64,000 nt of DNA, from assembly GCF_900604965.1 (NCBI RefSeq), contig NZ_UWPD01000001.1, positions 636,642-700,641 on the forward strand, given 5' to 3'. The DNA comes from Gordonibacter sp. Marseille-P4307. Its GTDB lineage: Bacteria > Actinomycetota > Coriobacteriia > Coriobacteriales > Eggerthellaceae. Positions 8,570 to 19,769 of this stretch are shown in pieces (positions within the stretch are counted from its first letter, which is position 1; every line of letters starts with the position of its first letter). The notes beneath the pieces are model-generated. The model saw only the letters and a program-made list of their open reading frames with translations, did no database searches and was not told the origin of the DNA. Both the position numbers and the translations under genes were made by a program.

Positions 8570-9487
8570 ATGTCTCCTGACTTCGAGCGAAAACTTATCG
8601 GCGCCCTCGGATCGGATTCGATTCTGATCGCGGAGCCGATGGCGCTGCATACAACGTTCAAAATTGGCGGACCGGCGGACTACCTGGTGAGGCCCACGGC
8701 GGTGGAACAGGTGCGCGCCGTGGTCGATTTGTGCCGGGATAACGGCGTCGATCTGCGCGTGATCGGATTGGGCAGCGATCTTTTGGTGTCCGATTCGGGG
8801 CTGCGGGGCGTCGTCATGGAGATAGCCGACAACTTTTCGGAGATCAACGTGGATGAGCGGGGGTTGGTTTCGGCTCAGGCCGGAGCCAGCAACGCTTCGG
8901 TTGCTCGGGCGGCTCTCGAAGCGGGCTTGTCCGGATACGAGTTCGCCAGTGGGATACCTGGAACTGTAGGCGGTGCCGCGATCATGAACGCGGGAGCGTA
9001 CGGGGGGGAATTCTCCGATGTCGCGCTTTCGTGCGTGTGCGTGACGCGTGAAGGCGATCTTCTCGAAGTTAGAGCGGATCAGGCCGACTGGGGATATCGC
9101 CATAGCCGCATGGACGATGAGGGAATGATCGTCCTGGCCGTTCTGTTGCAGCTTGTTCCCGGAGACAAAAACGAGATTCAGGCGCGTATGGACGATCTTG
9201 CGGAACGGCGGGCCGCCAAACAGCCTCTCGAGATGCCCAGCGCCGGCTCTACGTTCAAACGGCCCGAGGGGCACTATGCGGGCAAGCTGATTCAGGACGC
9301 GGGGTTGCAGGGCACGGCGGTTGGCGGTGCCGAGGTGTCGAAAAAGCACGCGGGCTTCGTGGTGAATGCTGGTGGCGCTACCGCAGAGGATGTTCGCGGG
9401 CTCATCGGGTTGATTCGAGATTCTGTTTTCGACGAATCGGGCGTGCGGTTGGAACCCGAGGTTCGCATGTGGGGCTTCGGGAGGTAG
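8570..9487 (+). CDS. murB: UDP-N-acetylenolpyruvoylglucosamine reductase
   Basis: MurB reduces UDP-GlcNAc-enolpyruvate to UDP-MurNAc with NADPH and FAD, the second committed step of peptidoglycan synthesis. The 305-residue protein begins with the FAD-domain segment TFKIGGPADYLV, then has GLGSDLLVSD, ASGIPGTVGGAAIMNAGAYG (FAD binding) and SAGSTFKRP, whose Ser is the proton donor. The C-terminal region KLIQDAGLQGTAVGGAEVSK matches the type IIa/B short form, lacking extra loops. The start ATG at 8570 was chosen from the position of GGATCGGGGT and the protein length. It is tightly linked to the uracil permease gene upstream. Confidence 0.96.
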   Translation: MSPDFERKLIGALGSDSILIAEPMALHTTFKIGGPADYLVRPTAVEQVRAVVDLCRDNGVDLRVIGLGSDLLVSDSGLRGVVMEIADNFSEINVDERGLVSAQAGASNASVARAALEAGLSGYEFASGIPGTVGGAAIMNAGAYGGEFSDVALSCVCVTREGDLLEVRADQADWGYRHSRMDDEGMIVLAVLLQLVPGDKNEIQARMDDLAERRAAKQPLEMPSAGSTFKRPEGHYAGKLIQDAGLQGTAVGGAEVSKKHAGFVVNAGGATAEDVRGLIGLIRDSVFDESGVRLEPEVRMWGFGR

Positions 9488-9509
9488 CGGCGCGTCTGTA
9501 TCGCTTCTG

Positions 9510-10379
9510 TTACGCGGGGTCGGCATAGACGAGCGTCCTTTCATTTTCGGGATTCGTTCGATAACTGCAGGTGCAGAATGTGAATAACTGTTCGATACTC
9601 GGTTCGCCCTCATCCCCGTCAAGCGTGAAGTCGGCGTTGTTCCGAACGCTTTCGAGGTATGCCGCAAACGCCGCATCGGTTGAGAACCGCACGCATTTCC
9701 CGGAATCGGATCCCGGTATCGTTTTGACCCCGAAGACGTTGAGAACTTTGGTTTTCTCGGGCGAGAGCACGTAGACGGTTCGGTGGTTTCGGGCGAACCC
9801 GACGTCGGAGTATCGGGAGAAATCGGCGAAAAGGCGATCGGACCATCCTGTGTTGTGCCCGCTTATCACCACGTGTCGAGCGTCAAGCCCGCGCGTGCCG
9901 CAAGCGGCATCCAGATAGGGGCACCCTGCCGGGTCGGAGTGCCCCCACGCGTTATGGTCGAGGTAGAACAGAGGGTCGGATGCGGGAGCCTGCGCCACTG
10001 GATAGCTGATACGGGTGCCGGGGACATAGATCCATGCAACGATATCGGGGTTGGCTTCGCGCCAGGCCTTCCAATCGACAACGGGGATGCCGTCTGCCCC
10101 ATCCTCCGAATCTCCCTTCCCCAAGACCCGTTCGGCTACCGAAGCAGGCCATTCGCGCTTGGCGAAGGGGTCTTCGGGTCGGGGCGGCACCGACGTGACA
10201 TCGTTTGCCAGCGGTATGAGAAAGATTGCCGTGAGGCAGGAGATCGCCGCCGCCCCGATTGTTCCCGATACCCACCTGAGAATGCGATGCGCCCGTGCGT
10301 GATCCGATCGTCCGACGCATCTCTTCGCAGAGGCGTATCGGCGCCCCTTATCTGCATCGGGGTATCTTGAACGCGCCAC
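9510..10379 (-). CDS. Class B sortase
   Basis: The 289-residue transpeptidase anchors surface proteins to cell wall or pilins. It has one N-terminal membrane helix (about 36-58), then the class B hallmark NPDIVAWIYVPGTRISYPV, and the catalytic triad His175 (SGHNTGWSDRLF), Cys271 (FTFCTCSY) and Arg281 (NERTLVYA). The usual TLxTC is changed to TFCTC. The GTG start has AAGGAGG nine bases upstream. Its first 32 bases overlap the end of the large surface protein gene, so the two are translated together and that protein is the likely substrate. Confidence 0.92.
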   Translation of the reverse strand: MARSRYPDADKGRRYASAKRCVGRSDHARAHRILRWVSGTIGAAAISCLTAIFLIPLANDVTSVPPRPEDPFAKREWPASVAERVLGKGDSEDGADGIPVVDWKAWREANPDIVAWIYVPGTRISYPVAQAPASDPLFYLDHNAWGHSDPAGCPYLDAACGTRGLDARHVVISGHNTGWSDRLFADFSRYSDVGFARNHRTVYVLSPEKTKVLNVFGVKTIPGSDSGKCVRFSTDAAFAAYLESVRNNADFTLDGDEGEPSIEQLFTFCTCSYRTNPENERTLVYADPA

Positions 10380-12942
10380 CTGCGGATCGCCTCCTTTTCA
10401 GTTCGCAGGCGAAAAACACGGTTCCGGAGGCTATTCCGATCAATCCCAGGAGGGCGGCAAGTTTCCAATGAGAGAATAGCTCGTTGCCCGTCTTGTCGAA
10501 CGGCTCTTCGTTGCCGCCTTGATCGTCTTTTGTCGGCTGGTCGCCGCGCTCAACGAGGTGGCGTATCTTGTTCGAGGTGTTCGGTAAGGGGTCTCCTTTT
10601 TTCCAATCAGGTTGGTAGCGGACTTGATTATCGAGGTGGTCTATGTTGCCCGCCGCGTCTTCTCTCACGCGCACCGTGAACGAAAGCGTGGTTACGCCAC
10701 CTGGTTCCATCTTGTCGATAAGCCAGCTCACGGTTCTATTCGAAGCATCGAAGGTGGCTGAGTGGTCGCTTGAGAGGCTGTCTTTGATCAGCTCGCATCC
10801 GTCGGGCAGGGGATCTTCGATGCGCACCTGACGTGCGTCATCGCTGTCGGCCGAGCCTTTGTGGGAAACGTCGATGAAGTACGTTACGGTGTCTCCGTGC
10901 TTGACGAGGGTTCCCGTGCGGGGGTCCGATCGTTTGACGACGTGGAGCTGGGCGGGCGCTTTCGTCGTCGCGGTGGGGTGAACGGTGGTGCTGGTCGAGC
11001 CGGTCGGTTGGGCGTTAGCGGGGTCTCCCGGCTTTACCGGGACTTCGTGCGTGTCGTAGAACGCGGTGTTCAGGATGGCGCTTCTCTCTTTAGCGGCCCT
11101 CTCCGATACCGAGACGCGAAACCTCAGCTCTACCTTCTTGCGCGGAGGAAGATTCGCTACCGCCCATTCCAGATACGCTCTGCCGTCGTCCGATGCCGCG
11201 ACGTAGGAACCCTCATCGGTTGCCGAACCCTCGACGTAGGAGGTTCCTTCGGGGATGAGATCTCGTACGAGGGTGCAGGCGCTGGGCACGCTTCCCGTGT
11301 TCTCAACCGTGATGAGGTATTCGATTTCGTCGCCGGCTTTCACGGGCGTTCCCGAGGCTGGAGTCGATTGTTTCTGGGCGGTGACGAAATCCCCCGTGGT
11401 GGGAGTGATGTCGGGAGGCGTCGGAGGTGCGGGCGGCTTAGGCGGATCGACCGGTTGGGGAGGTTTGGGCGTCTCGATGCGGATAGAGGCCTTCGTTTCG
11501 GCGCGGTGGTGGTTGATGAGGGTTTCGGCGGTGTTCTCGACCGTGGATCCCGCGGCGTCGTTTGCTGCCGAGGCCTCGATGACGAGGTGGTATGTTTCCC
11601 CTGCAAGAGGCATGGAGCTTTCAAGCCAACCGGGATCGAACCGGTACGAGAGCGTCTTGCGCTCGGCGTCCCAGTTGAGTTTGCCTGCGGTGTTCGTCAC
11701 GTCGTCTTTTTTGCCGCCGCTTTCCTTTACGACTTTGGCAGTTCGGTATTCCAGGGCATCGGGCAGATGATCGATGATTTCGAAGTGTCGATACCTGCTG
11801 AGCACGTCCTCTCCGAGCGTGCCTACTTGCTGGCTGACATCCCACACGATGGGTTGACCAGGAGCGGCGCTTTCGCGGTCGGCTTTTTTCTGGGGCGCGG
11901 GCGGGGCTCCGGTGCCCAGGCTTGCGCTTGCGAAGCTGAACCAGCCGGTGAAGGGGGCCTTAATAGCGAACCGTTCGTCTTGATAGAGGGTCACGGCGTT
12001 TCTGGTATAGGTAGGTTTTCCCAGATGATCCTCGAATTCGTTGCTGACAGGGTAGGCGTGGATGTATTCGGTGCCTCCGATCGTCACGGATTTCGTTTTC
12101 ATGTTGGTCTGCTGAGACAGGGCGATCTTCTTTGTGTCTTCGGATCGAACGAGAACGCTTTCCGAGTAGGTATCGCCTGATAAGGGGATGTTCGGGTAGT
12201 CTTCGACCTTGGAGGGAGGGTAGTAGTTCAGGGAGCAGAATGTGAGATAGCTGCCCCTCAGCTCGACGGGTCGTTTGTCCGAGCAGTAGAAGAATTCGAT
12301 CTGCATATCGGTATCTTGCATGTTGAACAGGTATCCCCCTGCATAAAGGAGGTCGGGAAGTTGGATGACGGGGCAGTCGAGTTCGGGCCAGGTTTTGCTG
12401 TACGAGCTGGCGACGGAAAGTCGCGCTCCGACGGGCTCGTTGTCGTACACGCCGACGCAGGGGTATTCGAACGTGGCTGAAATCTTGTCTCCCGGCTTCC
12501 AGGTTCGGCCTTCGAACTCGAAGGTGGTTCCCTGCGTGGCGAAGTCGTCGCACCCGAAAAAGCTGTGGAGTCCGCTGCGCAGAATGGGAAGGGTGGCTTC
12601 GCCTCCGACCAGCTCGTCGTTTGCGTAAAGCTTGGCGACATGGGTTGTTTTGCTTACGGATGGCTGGCTCTCGACCAGGCGCGCGGGCTGTCTTACGTTC
12701 ATGTGATGCTCGGCGATGGCGGGATCTGATGGAAGTCCCGTTGATATGACCAGCGGATTTCGTGCGTTTCCGTTATCGGCTGGGATGGTTTCGATCGGTA
12801 CGGTTGCGCCGTGACCTTCCGGAACGGAGAACAGAGCCACTGCCGAGATTACGGCGATACGCAAAGCTGCCGAAATGACGAAGCGCCATCCATGCGGCGG
12901 ATGCTTTGCGCGCTGCGTCGACAGGAGGTCTGGTCGCTTCAT
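10348..12942 (-). CDS. Large sortase-anchored surface protein with DUF11-like repeats
   Basis: The 864-residue product has a basic N-terminus and a signal sequence (about residues 17-45), a novel N-terminal region rich in Cys and aromatics, then three or more beta-sandwich repeats of the DUF11/isopeptide-forming type, recognisable by GDEIEYLITVENTGS and GDTVTYFIDVSHKGS. A proline-rich linker (PPKPPAPPTPP) separates domains. The C-terminus is a sorting signal: PFDKTG (about 814-819), a membrane segment, then KRRR; the motif differs from classical LPxTG. Start ATG 12942 has AGGAG five bases upstream; the longer open frame was not used. Probably an adhesin or fimbrial subunit handled by the coupled sortase. 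Confidence 0.85.
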   Translation of the reverse strand: MKRPDLLSTQRAKHPPHGWRFVISAALRIAVISAVALFSVPEGHGATVPIETIPADNGNARNPLVISTGLPSDPAIAEHHMNVRQPARLVESQPSVSKTTHVAKLYANDELVGGEATLPILRSGLHSFFGCDDFATQGTTFEFEGRTWKPGDKISATFEYPCVGVYDNEPVGARLSVASSYSKTWPELDCPVIQLPDLLYAGGYLFNMQDTDMQIEFFYCSDKRPVELRGSYLTFCSLNYYPPSKVEDYPNIPLSGDTYSESVLVRSEDTKKIALSQQTNMKTKSVTIGGTEYIHAYPVSNEFEDHLGKPTYTRNAVTLYQDERFAIKAPFTGWFSFASASLGTGAPPAPQKKADRESAAPGQPIVWDVSQQVGTLGEDVLSRYRHFEIIDHLPDALEYRTAKVVKESGGKKDDVTNTAGKLNWDAERKTLSYRFDPGWLESSMPLAGETYHLVIEASAANDAAGSTVENTAETLINHHRAETKASIRIETPKPPQPVDPPKPPAPPTPPDITPTTGDFVTAQKQSTPASGTPVKAGDEIEYLITVENTGSVPSACTLVRDLIPEGTSYVEGSATDEGSYVAASDDGRAYLEWAVANLPPRKKVELRFRVSVSERAAKERSAILNTAFYDTHEVPVKPGDPANAQPTGSTSTTVHPTATTKAPAQLHVVKRSDPRTGTLVKHGDTVTYFIDVSHKGSADSDDARQVRIEDPLPDGCELIKDSLSSDHSATFDASNRTVSWLIDKMEPGGVTTLSFTVRVREDAAGNIDHLDNQVRYQPDWKKGDPLPNTSNKIRHLVERGDQPTKDDQGGNEEPFDKTGNELFSHWKLAALLGLIGIASGTVFFACELKRRRSAGGAFKIPRCR

Positions 12943-13238
12943 GAGGACTCCTAACGTTGTTGTCGAATCTTCGGATGCCGACAGGCTAGAGGCGCGCCCT
13001 ATCGGGCGGCCAACGGTTTGCGCAAGGGCCTTCAACCGATCGTCGCTTTCGCTCCATTGGACGTTCGGCGATTTCCAACCGAAGCAGGGTGAGTTTTTCG
13101 CTCGGTTCAAGTCATCCGCTCGTCGGTTTATCCCTGGCGTTTGATCGAGGCGGGGGCGGATAGCGCATTCGTCTCGGTACAATGGGTCGGTTAAGACCCC
13201 GCCCCAAGGGCGGTGCGATGCGACATGAAGGAGATCCC

Positions 13239-15062
13239 ATGTGCGGAATCGTTGGATATACCGGCTCTAAGCAGGTTGCGGGCATCTTGCTTGAAGGTTT
13301 GAAGCGGCTCGAGTACCGAGGCTACGATTCGGCCGGGGTCGCGGTTCAGCGCGAGGGTTCGTTGCAGGTGGTGCGCCGTAAGGGTCGCGTTGCCGAGCTC
13401 GAGTCCGCCGTGAAGCAAAGCGAGGTGGAGGGAACCTGCGGTATCGGACATACTCGCTGGGCCACTCACGGTCGTCCCAGCGAGGCGAACGCTCATCCCC
13501 ATGCCTCAAACGACGGGCGCATCGCAGTGGTGCACAACGGCATCATCGAGAATTTCGCCGAGCTGCGCGACGAGCTGGCGGCCCGTGGCTACGCATTCGG
13601 CAGCGATACCGACACCGAAACCATCGCCCATCTGGTGGAAGATGCATACGAGGGCGACTTGCTGGCTGCGGTTCGCGCAGCGACCGAGCAGGTTGTCGGT
13701 TCGTATGGATTGGCGGTGACCTGTGCCGACGAGCCTGGTGTTATCGTGGCCACACGTAAGGACTCCCCTCTTATCGTGGGTAGAGCCGAAGACGGCTGCT
13801 ATGTGGCTTCCGATGCGATTGCGATGATCGATGCGACGCGCGACGTGGTGGTGCTCGAGGACGGTTGGTTCGTTCGGATGGATGGGGAGTCCATGGGGTT
13901 CTTCGACGAATCGCTGTCCCCTCTCGAGCCGACGGTTACCCATATCACCTGGGATATGGACGTGGCCGAAAAGGGCGGGTACCCCGATTTCATGCTGAAG
14001 GAGATCCACGAGCAGCCGCGCGTGATCCGCGACACGCTGGCCGGGCGCCTGGTGAACGGCCGCTTGGAAATCGACGAGTTGGGCATGAGTCCCGAAGAGC
14101 TGAATCTGATCGATCGCGTGTACGTGATCGCATGCGGAACCAGCTATCATGCGGGATTGGTGGCAAAGGAGCTTATCGAGGGCTGGGCGCGTATCCCCAC
14201 CGAGGTCGAGGCCGCAAGCGAGTTTCGTTACCGCAACCCCATCATCACGCCCACCACGCTGGTGGTGGCGGTGTCCCAGTCGGGCGAGACGGCCGATACG
14301 CTGGCGGCTATTCGCGACGCCCGCGTGAAGGGCGCGCGCGTGTTCGGCATCACCAACGTGCTGGGCTCTCCGGTGGCGCGCGAGTCCGACGGCGTGATCT
14401 ACACGAAGGCGAACAAGGAGATCGCCGTGGCGTCGACCAAGTCCTTCCTTGGGCAGATCGTAAGCCTGACGCTGCTTGCCCTGCTGTTGGCTCAGGCTAA
14501 GGGCAAGCTCAAAATGAACCAGATTCGCCTGCTCTTCCGGGAACTGGCCGATACCGCCGAGCAGGTCGAGTGGATCTTGGCGCACGCCGACGAGGTGAAC
14601 GAGGCGGCCCGGGCCTGCTCCGAGGCCCGCTCCGCCCTGTTCGTGGGTCGCGGCATGGGAGCCGCCATTGCCCGGGAGGGCGCCCTGAAGCTGAAGGAGA
14701 TCAGCTACCTGCATGCCGAAGCGTATCCGGCTGGAGAGATGAAGCATGGTCCGATTGCGCTTATCGACGAGGGATTCCCCGTGATCGTTGTCGCGACGAA
14801 GAGCCCCGTGTACGATAAGACCGTCTCCAATATGCAGGAGAGCAAGGCGCGCGGAGCGACTATTATCGCCATCGCCACGGAAGGCGACGAGGACATCAGG
14901 GCCCACGCCGATTATGTGATCTACATTCCGAAGGTGCGCGATGCGTTCTCGGCGATCACGGCCAGCGTTCCTTTGCAGCTGCTGGCCCGCACCATAGCCG
15001 TTCTGCGCGGGTGCGACGTCGATCAGCCCCGCAACCTTGCAAAGTCGGTGACGGTCGAATAA
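13239..15062 (+). CDS. glmS: Glutamine-fructose-6-phosphate aminotransferase (isomerizing)
   Basis: GlmS makes glucosamine-6-phosphate from fructose-6-phosphate and glutamine, the entry to peptidoglycan and amino-sugar synthesis. The 607-residue protein begins MCGIVGYTGSKQ, where Cys2 is the glutaminase nucleophile after removal of Met, and keeps the GHTRWATHGRPSE motif. Two SIS domains follow, with CGTSYHAGLVAK, SQSGETADTLAA and the terminal KSVTVE. ATG 13239 has GAAGGAG at the right distance. No glmS ribozyme-like leader was recognised. acpS begins 7 bases downstream, so it heads the operon glmS-acpS-nnrD-ligA. Confidence 0.98.
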   Translation: MCGIVGYTGSKQVAGILLEGLKRLEYRGYDSAGVAVQREGSLQVVRRKGRVAELESAVKQSEVEGTCGIGHTRWATHGRPSEANAHPHASNDGRIAVVHNGIIENFAELRDELAARGYAFGSDTDTETIAHLVEDAYEGDLLAAVRAATEQVVGSYGLAVTCADEPGVIVATRKDSPLIVGRAEDGCYVASDAIAMIDATRDVVVLEDGWFVRMDGESMGFFDESLSPLEPTVTHITWDMDVAEKGGYPDFMLKEIHEQPRVIRDTLAGRLVNGRLEIDELGMSPEELNLIDRVYVIACGTSYHAGLVAKELIEGWARIPTEVEAASEFRYRNPIITPTTLVVAVSQSGETADTLAAIRDARVKGARVFGITNVLGSPVARESDGVIYTKANKEIAVASTKSFLGQIVSLTLLALLLAQAKGKLKMNQIRLLFRELADTAEQVEWILAHADEVNEAARACSEARSALFVGRGMGAAIAREGALKLKEISYLHAEAYPAGEMKHGPIALIDEGFPVIVVATKSPVYDKTVSNMQESKARGATIIAIATEGDEDIRAHADYVIYIPKVRDAFSAITASVPLQLLARTIAVLRGCDVDQPRNLAKSVTVE

Positions 15063-15069
15063 GGGACGC

Positions 15070-15639
15070 ATGAGCGAAAACGAGCAGATGATCTGCAATG
15101 ACGATATGGAGATGGAGACGCGCGAAGAGGCGCTTGAGGCCGTTGCGCACCGATCGGCATCGTTTGCGGACGGCGCGGTTGGTTTAGGCGTCGACATCGT
15201 CGAGATCGATCGCATACGCCGGATCCTCAAAAGGAGCCCGTCGTTTGCGAGCAAGGTGTTCTCAGAGGCAGAGCGCGCTTACTGCGAGGGCTCGTCGATT
15301 CCCGCCACGCACTTCGCGCTGCGCTTCGCCGCGAAGGAGGCGGTGGTGAAGGCGTTGGGCACCGGGTTTTCGCGCGGCATAGGCGTGCGCGATATCGAGG
15401 TGGGGCGCTTGGCTTCGGGAAGACCCTGCGTCGAGCTGCACGGAGCGGCTCGAGAGGCCGCCGACGAGCTGGGAGTGCGTGAGATTCCGTTGTCTTTGTC
15501 GTTCACCCACACCGATGCGGTGGCGTGCGCTCTTGCCATCACCGAACGCTCGGCGCGCGTTGCCGAAGCGCGCATCGATCAGAGGCAGCGACTCGCCCGC
15601 ACATTCAAGGAAACGCGCAAGATTCTGGACGAGCTGTAG
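15070..15639 (+). CDS. acpS: Holo-[acyl-carrier-protein] synthase
   Basis: AcpS transfers 4'-phosphopantetheine from CoA to apo-ACP. The core has the GLGVDIVEIDRI motif, where the Asp binds Mg2+, and the second signature FALRFAAKEAVVKALGTG with its conserved Glu and Lys. At 189 residues it is longer than usual (about 120-130): there is an acidic N-terminal extension of about 38 residues and a charged C-terminal helix after ALAIT. A start at a later codon would remove the N-terminal extension, but ATG 15070 immediately follows the GGGACGC spacer after glmS. Middle gene of an operon; nnrD follows after 2 bases. Confidence 0.92.
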   Translation: MSENEQMICNDDMEMETREEALEAVAHRSASFADGAVGLGVDIVEIDRIRRILKRSPSFASKVFSEAERAYCEGSSIPATHFALRFAAKEAVVKALGTGFSRGIGVRDIEVGRLASGRPCVELHGAAREAADELGVREIPLSLSFTHTDAVACALAITERSARVAEARIDQRQRLARTFKETRKILDEL

Positions 15640-15641
15640 CG

Positions 15642-16544
15642 ATGGGGGCCTTTCCGCCGAAAAGGTTTTCGATCGAGAAGGCTGCGGACCTGCTTCCGTT
15701 TCCCGCTTCCCGTACGCACAAATACGCGCGCGGGAAGGTTACCGTGGTTGCGGGCAGCCCGCGCTATCCGGGCGCAGCGGTTCTTGCGTGCCGCGCCGCC
15801 CAGCGTATGGGCGCAGGGTACGTCGAGGCGGTCGTGTCCGCCCAAGCCGTCCTTCCCGTTCGAATGTCGGGACCCTCGCTGGTGGTGGCCGATCGGGACG
15901 GATGGGATCCCCCTCTTTTGGAATCGACGGCCGAAAGGCCTCTGTCGGTGCTGATAGGGTCTGGTTTCGATGCCGTAGGAGATGCGGCGGAGTGCGGGCG
16001 GTTATGCGAGCTCGTCTTCGATCGGGCGATGTGCCCTGTGGTTGTCGATGGGGGCGCGCTGAGCTTCGTCGCGCGCAGGGATATGCGCTCTGCGTTGCGC
16101 GCCCGTGCGAATCGGGGGGCTGTCGCGGTGCTCACGCCCCATGCGGGCGAAGCGGATCGCCTGGCCGAAGCGGCCGGTCTTCCTGACGTTTTTCTGTCAG
16201 AGTCTCCGTGGGAGGCCTGCGCGCACTTGGCACGGGCTTATAGTGCCGTAGTGTGTTTGAAGGGTCCCGATACGTACGTTTCGGACGGGATCCGGACGTA
16301 TCTGATCGATCAGGGCGGGCCCGAGCTGGCCAAGGCGGGAACGGGAGATGTTCTTGCGGGCATGGTGGCGGCGCTTGCGGCGCAGCGGCAAGACGACGTT
16401 TTCCGTGCGGTTGCGACGGCGGTTTCGCTTCATGCGGAGGCGGGACGGCTTGCGGCCGACGATCGGACTTCGATCGGCGTGATTCCCGAAGATGTGGTGG
16501 AGAAGCTGGGCGCGGCCATCAAGTGGGCAGCTTCTTATCGATAG
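15642..16544 (+). CDS. nnrD: ADP-dependent (S)-NAD(P)H-hydrate dehydratase
   Basis: This 300-residue protein repairs hydrated NADH and NADPH using ADP. It is a ribokinase-like fold with the family motifs KYARGKVTVVAGSPRYPGAA near the N-terminus, LTPHAGEADRLA in the middle, and AGTGDVLAGMVAAL near the C-terminus, containing the catalytic Asp. Many bacteria fuse this domain to the NAD(P)HX epimerase NnrE; here only the dehydratase domain is present and no epimerase domain appears nearby. It begins 2 bases after acpS. Confidence 0.93.
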   Translation: MGAFPPKRFSIEKAADLLPFPASRTHKYARGKVTVVAGSPRYPGAAVLACRAAQRMGAGYVEAVVSAQAVLPVRMSGPSLVVADRDGWDPPLLESTAERPLSVLIGSGFDAVGDAAECGRLCELVFDRAMCPVVVDGGALSFVARRDMRSALRARANRGAVAVLTPHAGEADRLAEAAGLPDVFLSESPWEACAHLARAYSAVVCLKGPDTYVSDGIRTYLIDQGGPELAKAGTGDVLAGMVAALAAQRQDDVFRAVATAVSLHAEAGRLAADDRTSIGVIPEDVVEKLGAAIKWAASYR

Positions 16545-18683
<2,139 letters not shown>

Positions 18684-18697
18684 CGGTCGGGATCGTT

Positions 18698-18722
18698 AAA
18701 TTATTTTATCTGAAAATAATTT
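18698..18722. repeat. AT-rich inverted repeat between ligA and modA
   Basis: AAATTATTTT (18698-18707) and AAAATAATTT (18713-18722) form a perfect 10-bp inverted repeat around ATCTG. It lies directly before the modA -35 box. It could be a regulator operator for the mod genes or a weak ligA terminator. Confidence 0.6.
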
Positions 18723-18725
18723 CAA

Positions 18726-18754
18726 TTGACTATCATTCTCGTTCTCACGATACT
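18726..18754 (+). promoter_or_regulatory. Promoter of the modABC operon
   Basis: TTGACT (18726-18731) and GATACT (18749-18754) are separated by 17 bases, about 70 bases before modA. Confidence 0.5.
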
Positions 18755-18826
18755 GAACCCAGCGATATGAGCGACCGGCCGCTTGCCCGGTCCATCGGGG
18801 GAAGCGCGACAAGAGGAGGATCTCGC

Positions 18827-19693
18827 ATGAAAAAGTATTCGTTTGCGGCGGCAGCGTGCTCGCTTGCGCTTGCCGGCGTTTTTGCGTTGACCGGGTGTGC
18901 AGGCGGAGGTTCGTCGGCGTCGAAGGCGGATGCGCCCGCTCAACCGGTCGAGCTTACCGTGTTTGCGGCTAATTCGCTGGAAAAGGCGATGCCCGAGGTT
19001 CAGGCGCTGTATACAGCCAAGACGGGAGTGATGTTTGCCGATACCCAGTTCAAAGCTTCGGGTGATCTGGTGAGCCAGCTGCAGGCCGATTCGAAGGCGG
19101 CCGACGTTCTTATTACCGCTTCTCCGGCGACGATGGACGCAGCCGCCTCTAACGGGTCTGTCGATGAGTCCACGCGTCTCGATATGTTCAAGAACGACCT
19201 GGTGCTGGTGGCTGCCGCCGGATCGGGGATCAAGGTTTCTTCGGTCGCCGATCTTGCGAAAGAGTCCATCTCGTCGTTTGCGCTGGGAGAGCCCAATGCG
19301 GTTCCTGCGGGCAAGTACGCCGTTCAATCCCTCGAGGCTGCCGGCTTGTGCTCGACGGTGGCCGACGACGCCAAAAAGATTTCCGTGAAGTGGGACGACG
19401 CCGTTTCCTCGAAGGTGAATGCGGGTGCCGACAAGGTGGGCACGGTTGCGAAGTACGTGGCAAGCGGCCAGGCCGAGGTTGGGTTCGTGTACAGTTCGGA
19501 CGTGTATCGATACGACGGCATCGAAGCTATCTTCACAGTTCCGGCCGATACCCATAAAAGCATCAAGTATCCGGGGGCTGTGTGCGCCGAAAGCGCTCAC
19601 TCGCAGGCTGCGGCGGACTTCTTGAAATTCTGCATGGAAGATTCCGATGCCCAGAAGGTGTTCTCGAAATACGGTTTCGAGCTTGTCGCATAG
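18827..19693 (+). CDS. modA: Molybdate-binding lipoprotein of the ModABC transporter
   Basis: A 288-residue extracellular solute-binding protein that captures molybdate or tungstate for import. It has a lipoprotein signal with lipobox LTGC (Cys near residue 24). The mature part has FAANSLEKAMPEV and ASGDLVSQL, typical of ModA, with Ser residues that bind the oxyanion, and the later VKWDDAVSSKV and GEPNAVPAGKYA segments. ATG 18827 follows AGAGGAGGATCTCGC; an upstream in-frame ATG lacks such a site. modB and modC follow, and moaA-moaC come next. The family is clear; the preference for Mo over W is not. Confidence 0.93.
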   Translation: MKKYSFAAAACSLALAGVFALTGCAGGGSSASKADAPAQPVELTVFAANSLEKAMPEVQALYTAKTGVMFADTQFKASGDLVSQLQADSKAADVLITASPATMDAAASNGSVDESTRLDMFKNDLVLVAAAGSGIKVSSVADLAKESISSFALGEPNAVPAGKYAVQSLEAAGLCSTVADDAKKISVKWDDAVSSKVNAGADKVGTVAKYVASGQAEVGFVYSSDVYRYDGIEAIFTVPADTHKSIKYPGAVCAESAHSQAAADFLKFCMEDSDAQKVFSKYGFELVA

Positions 19694-19720
19694 AGCGAAC
19701 GGGCGTTTTTTGGAGAACTC

Positions 19721-19747
19721 GGAGCACCGGCGCGTCGCCGGTGCTCC
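19721..19747 (+). terminator. Intercistronic hairpin between modA and modB
   Basis: A perfect 12-bp stem, GGAGCACCGGCG (19721-19732) with CGCCGGTGCTCC (19736-19747), is followed only by TTCTGT. A leaky terminator or a protective 3' stem for modA mRNA would both give more binding protein than permease, as is common for ABC importers. Confidence 0.6.
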
Positions 19748-19769
19748 TTCTGTACAGGCGGGAGGATTC

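Noticed and set aside
6430-8661. 743-codon open frame on the minus strand opposite the MOSC and uracil permease genes
   Set aside because: Its translation is low-complexity Arg/Asp/Gln/His-rich, as expected for the antisense of GC-rich genes, while the plus-strand proteins have clear family motifs.
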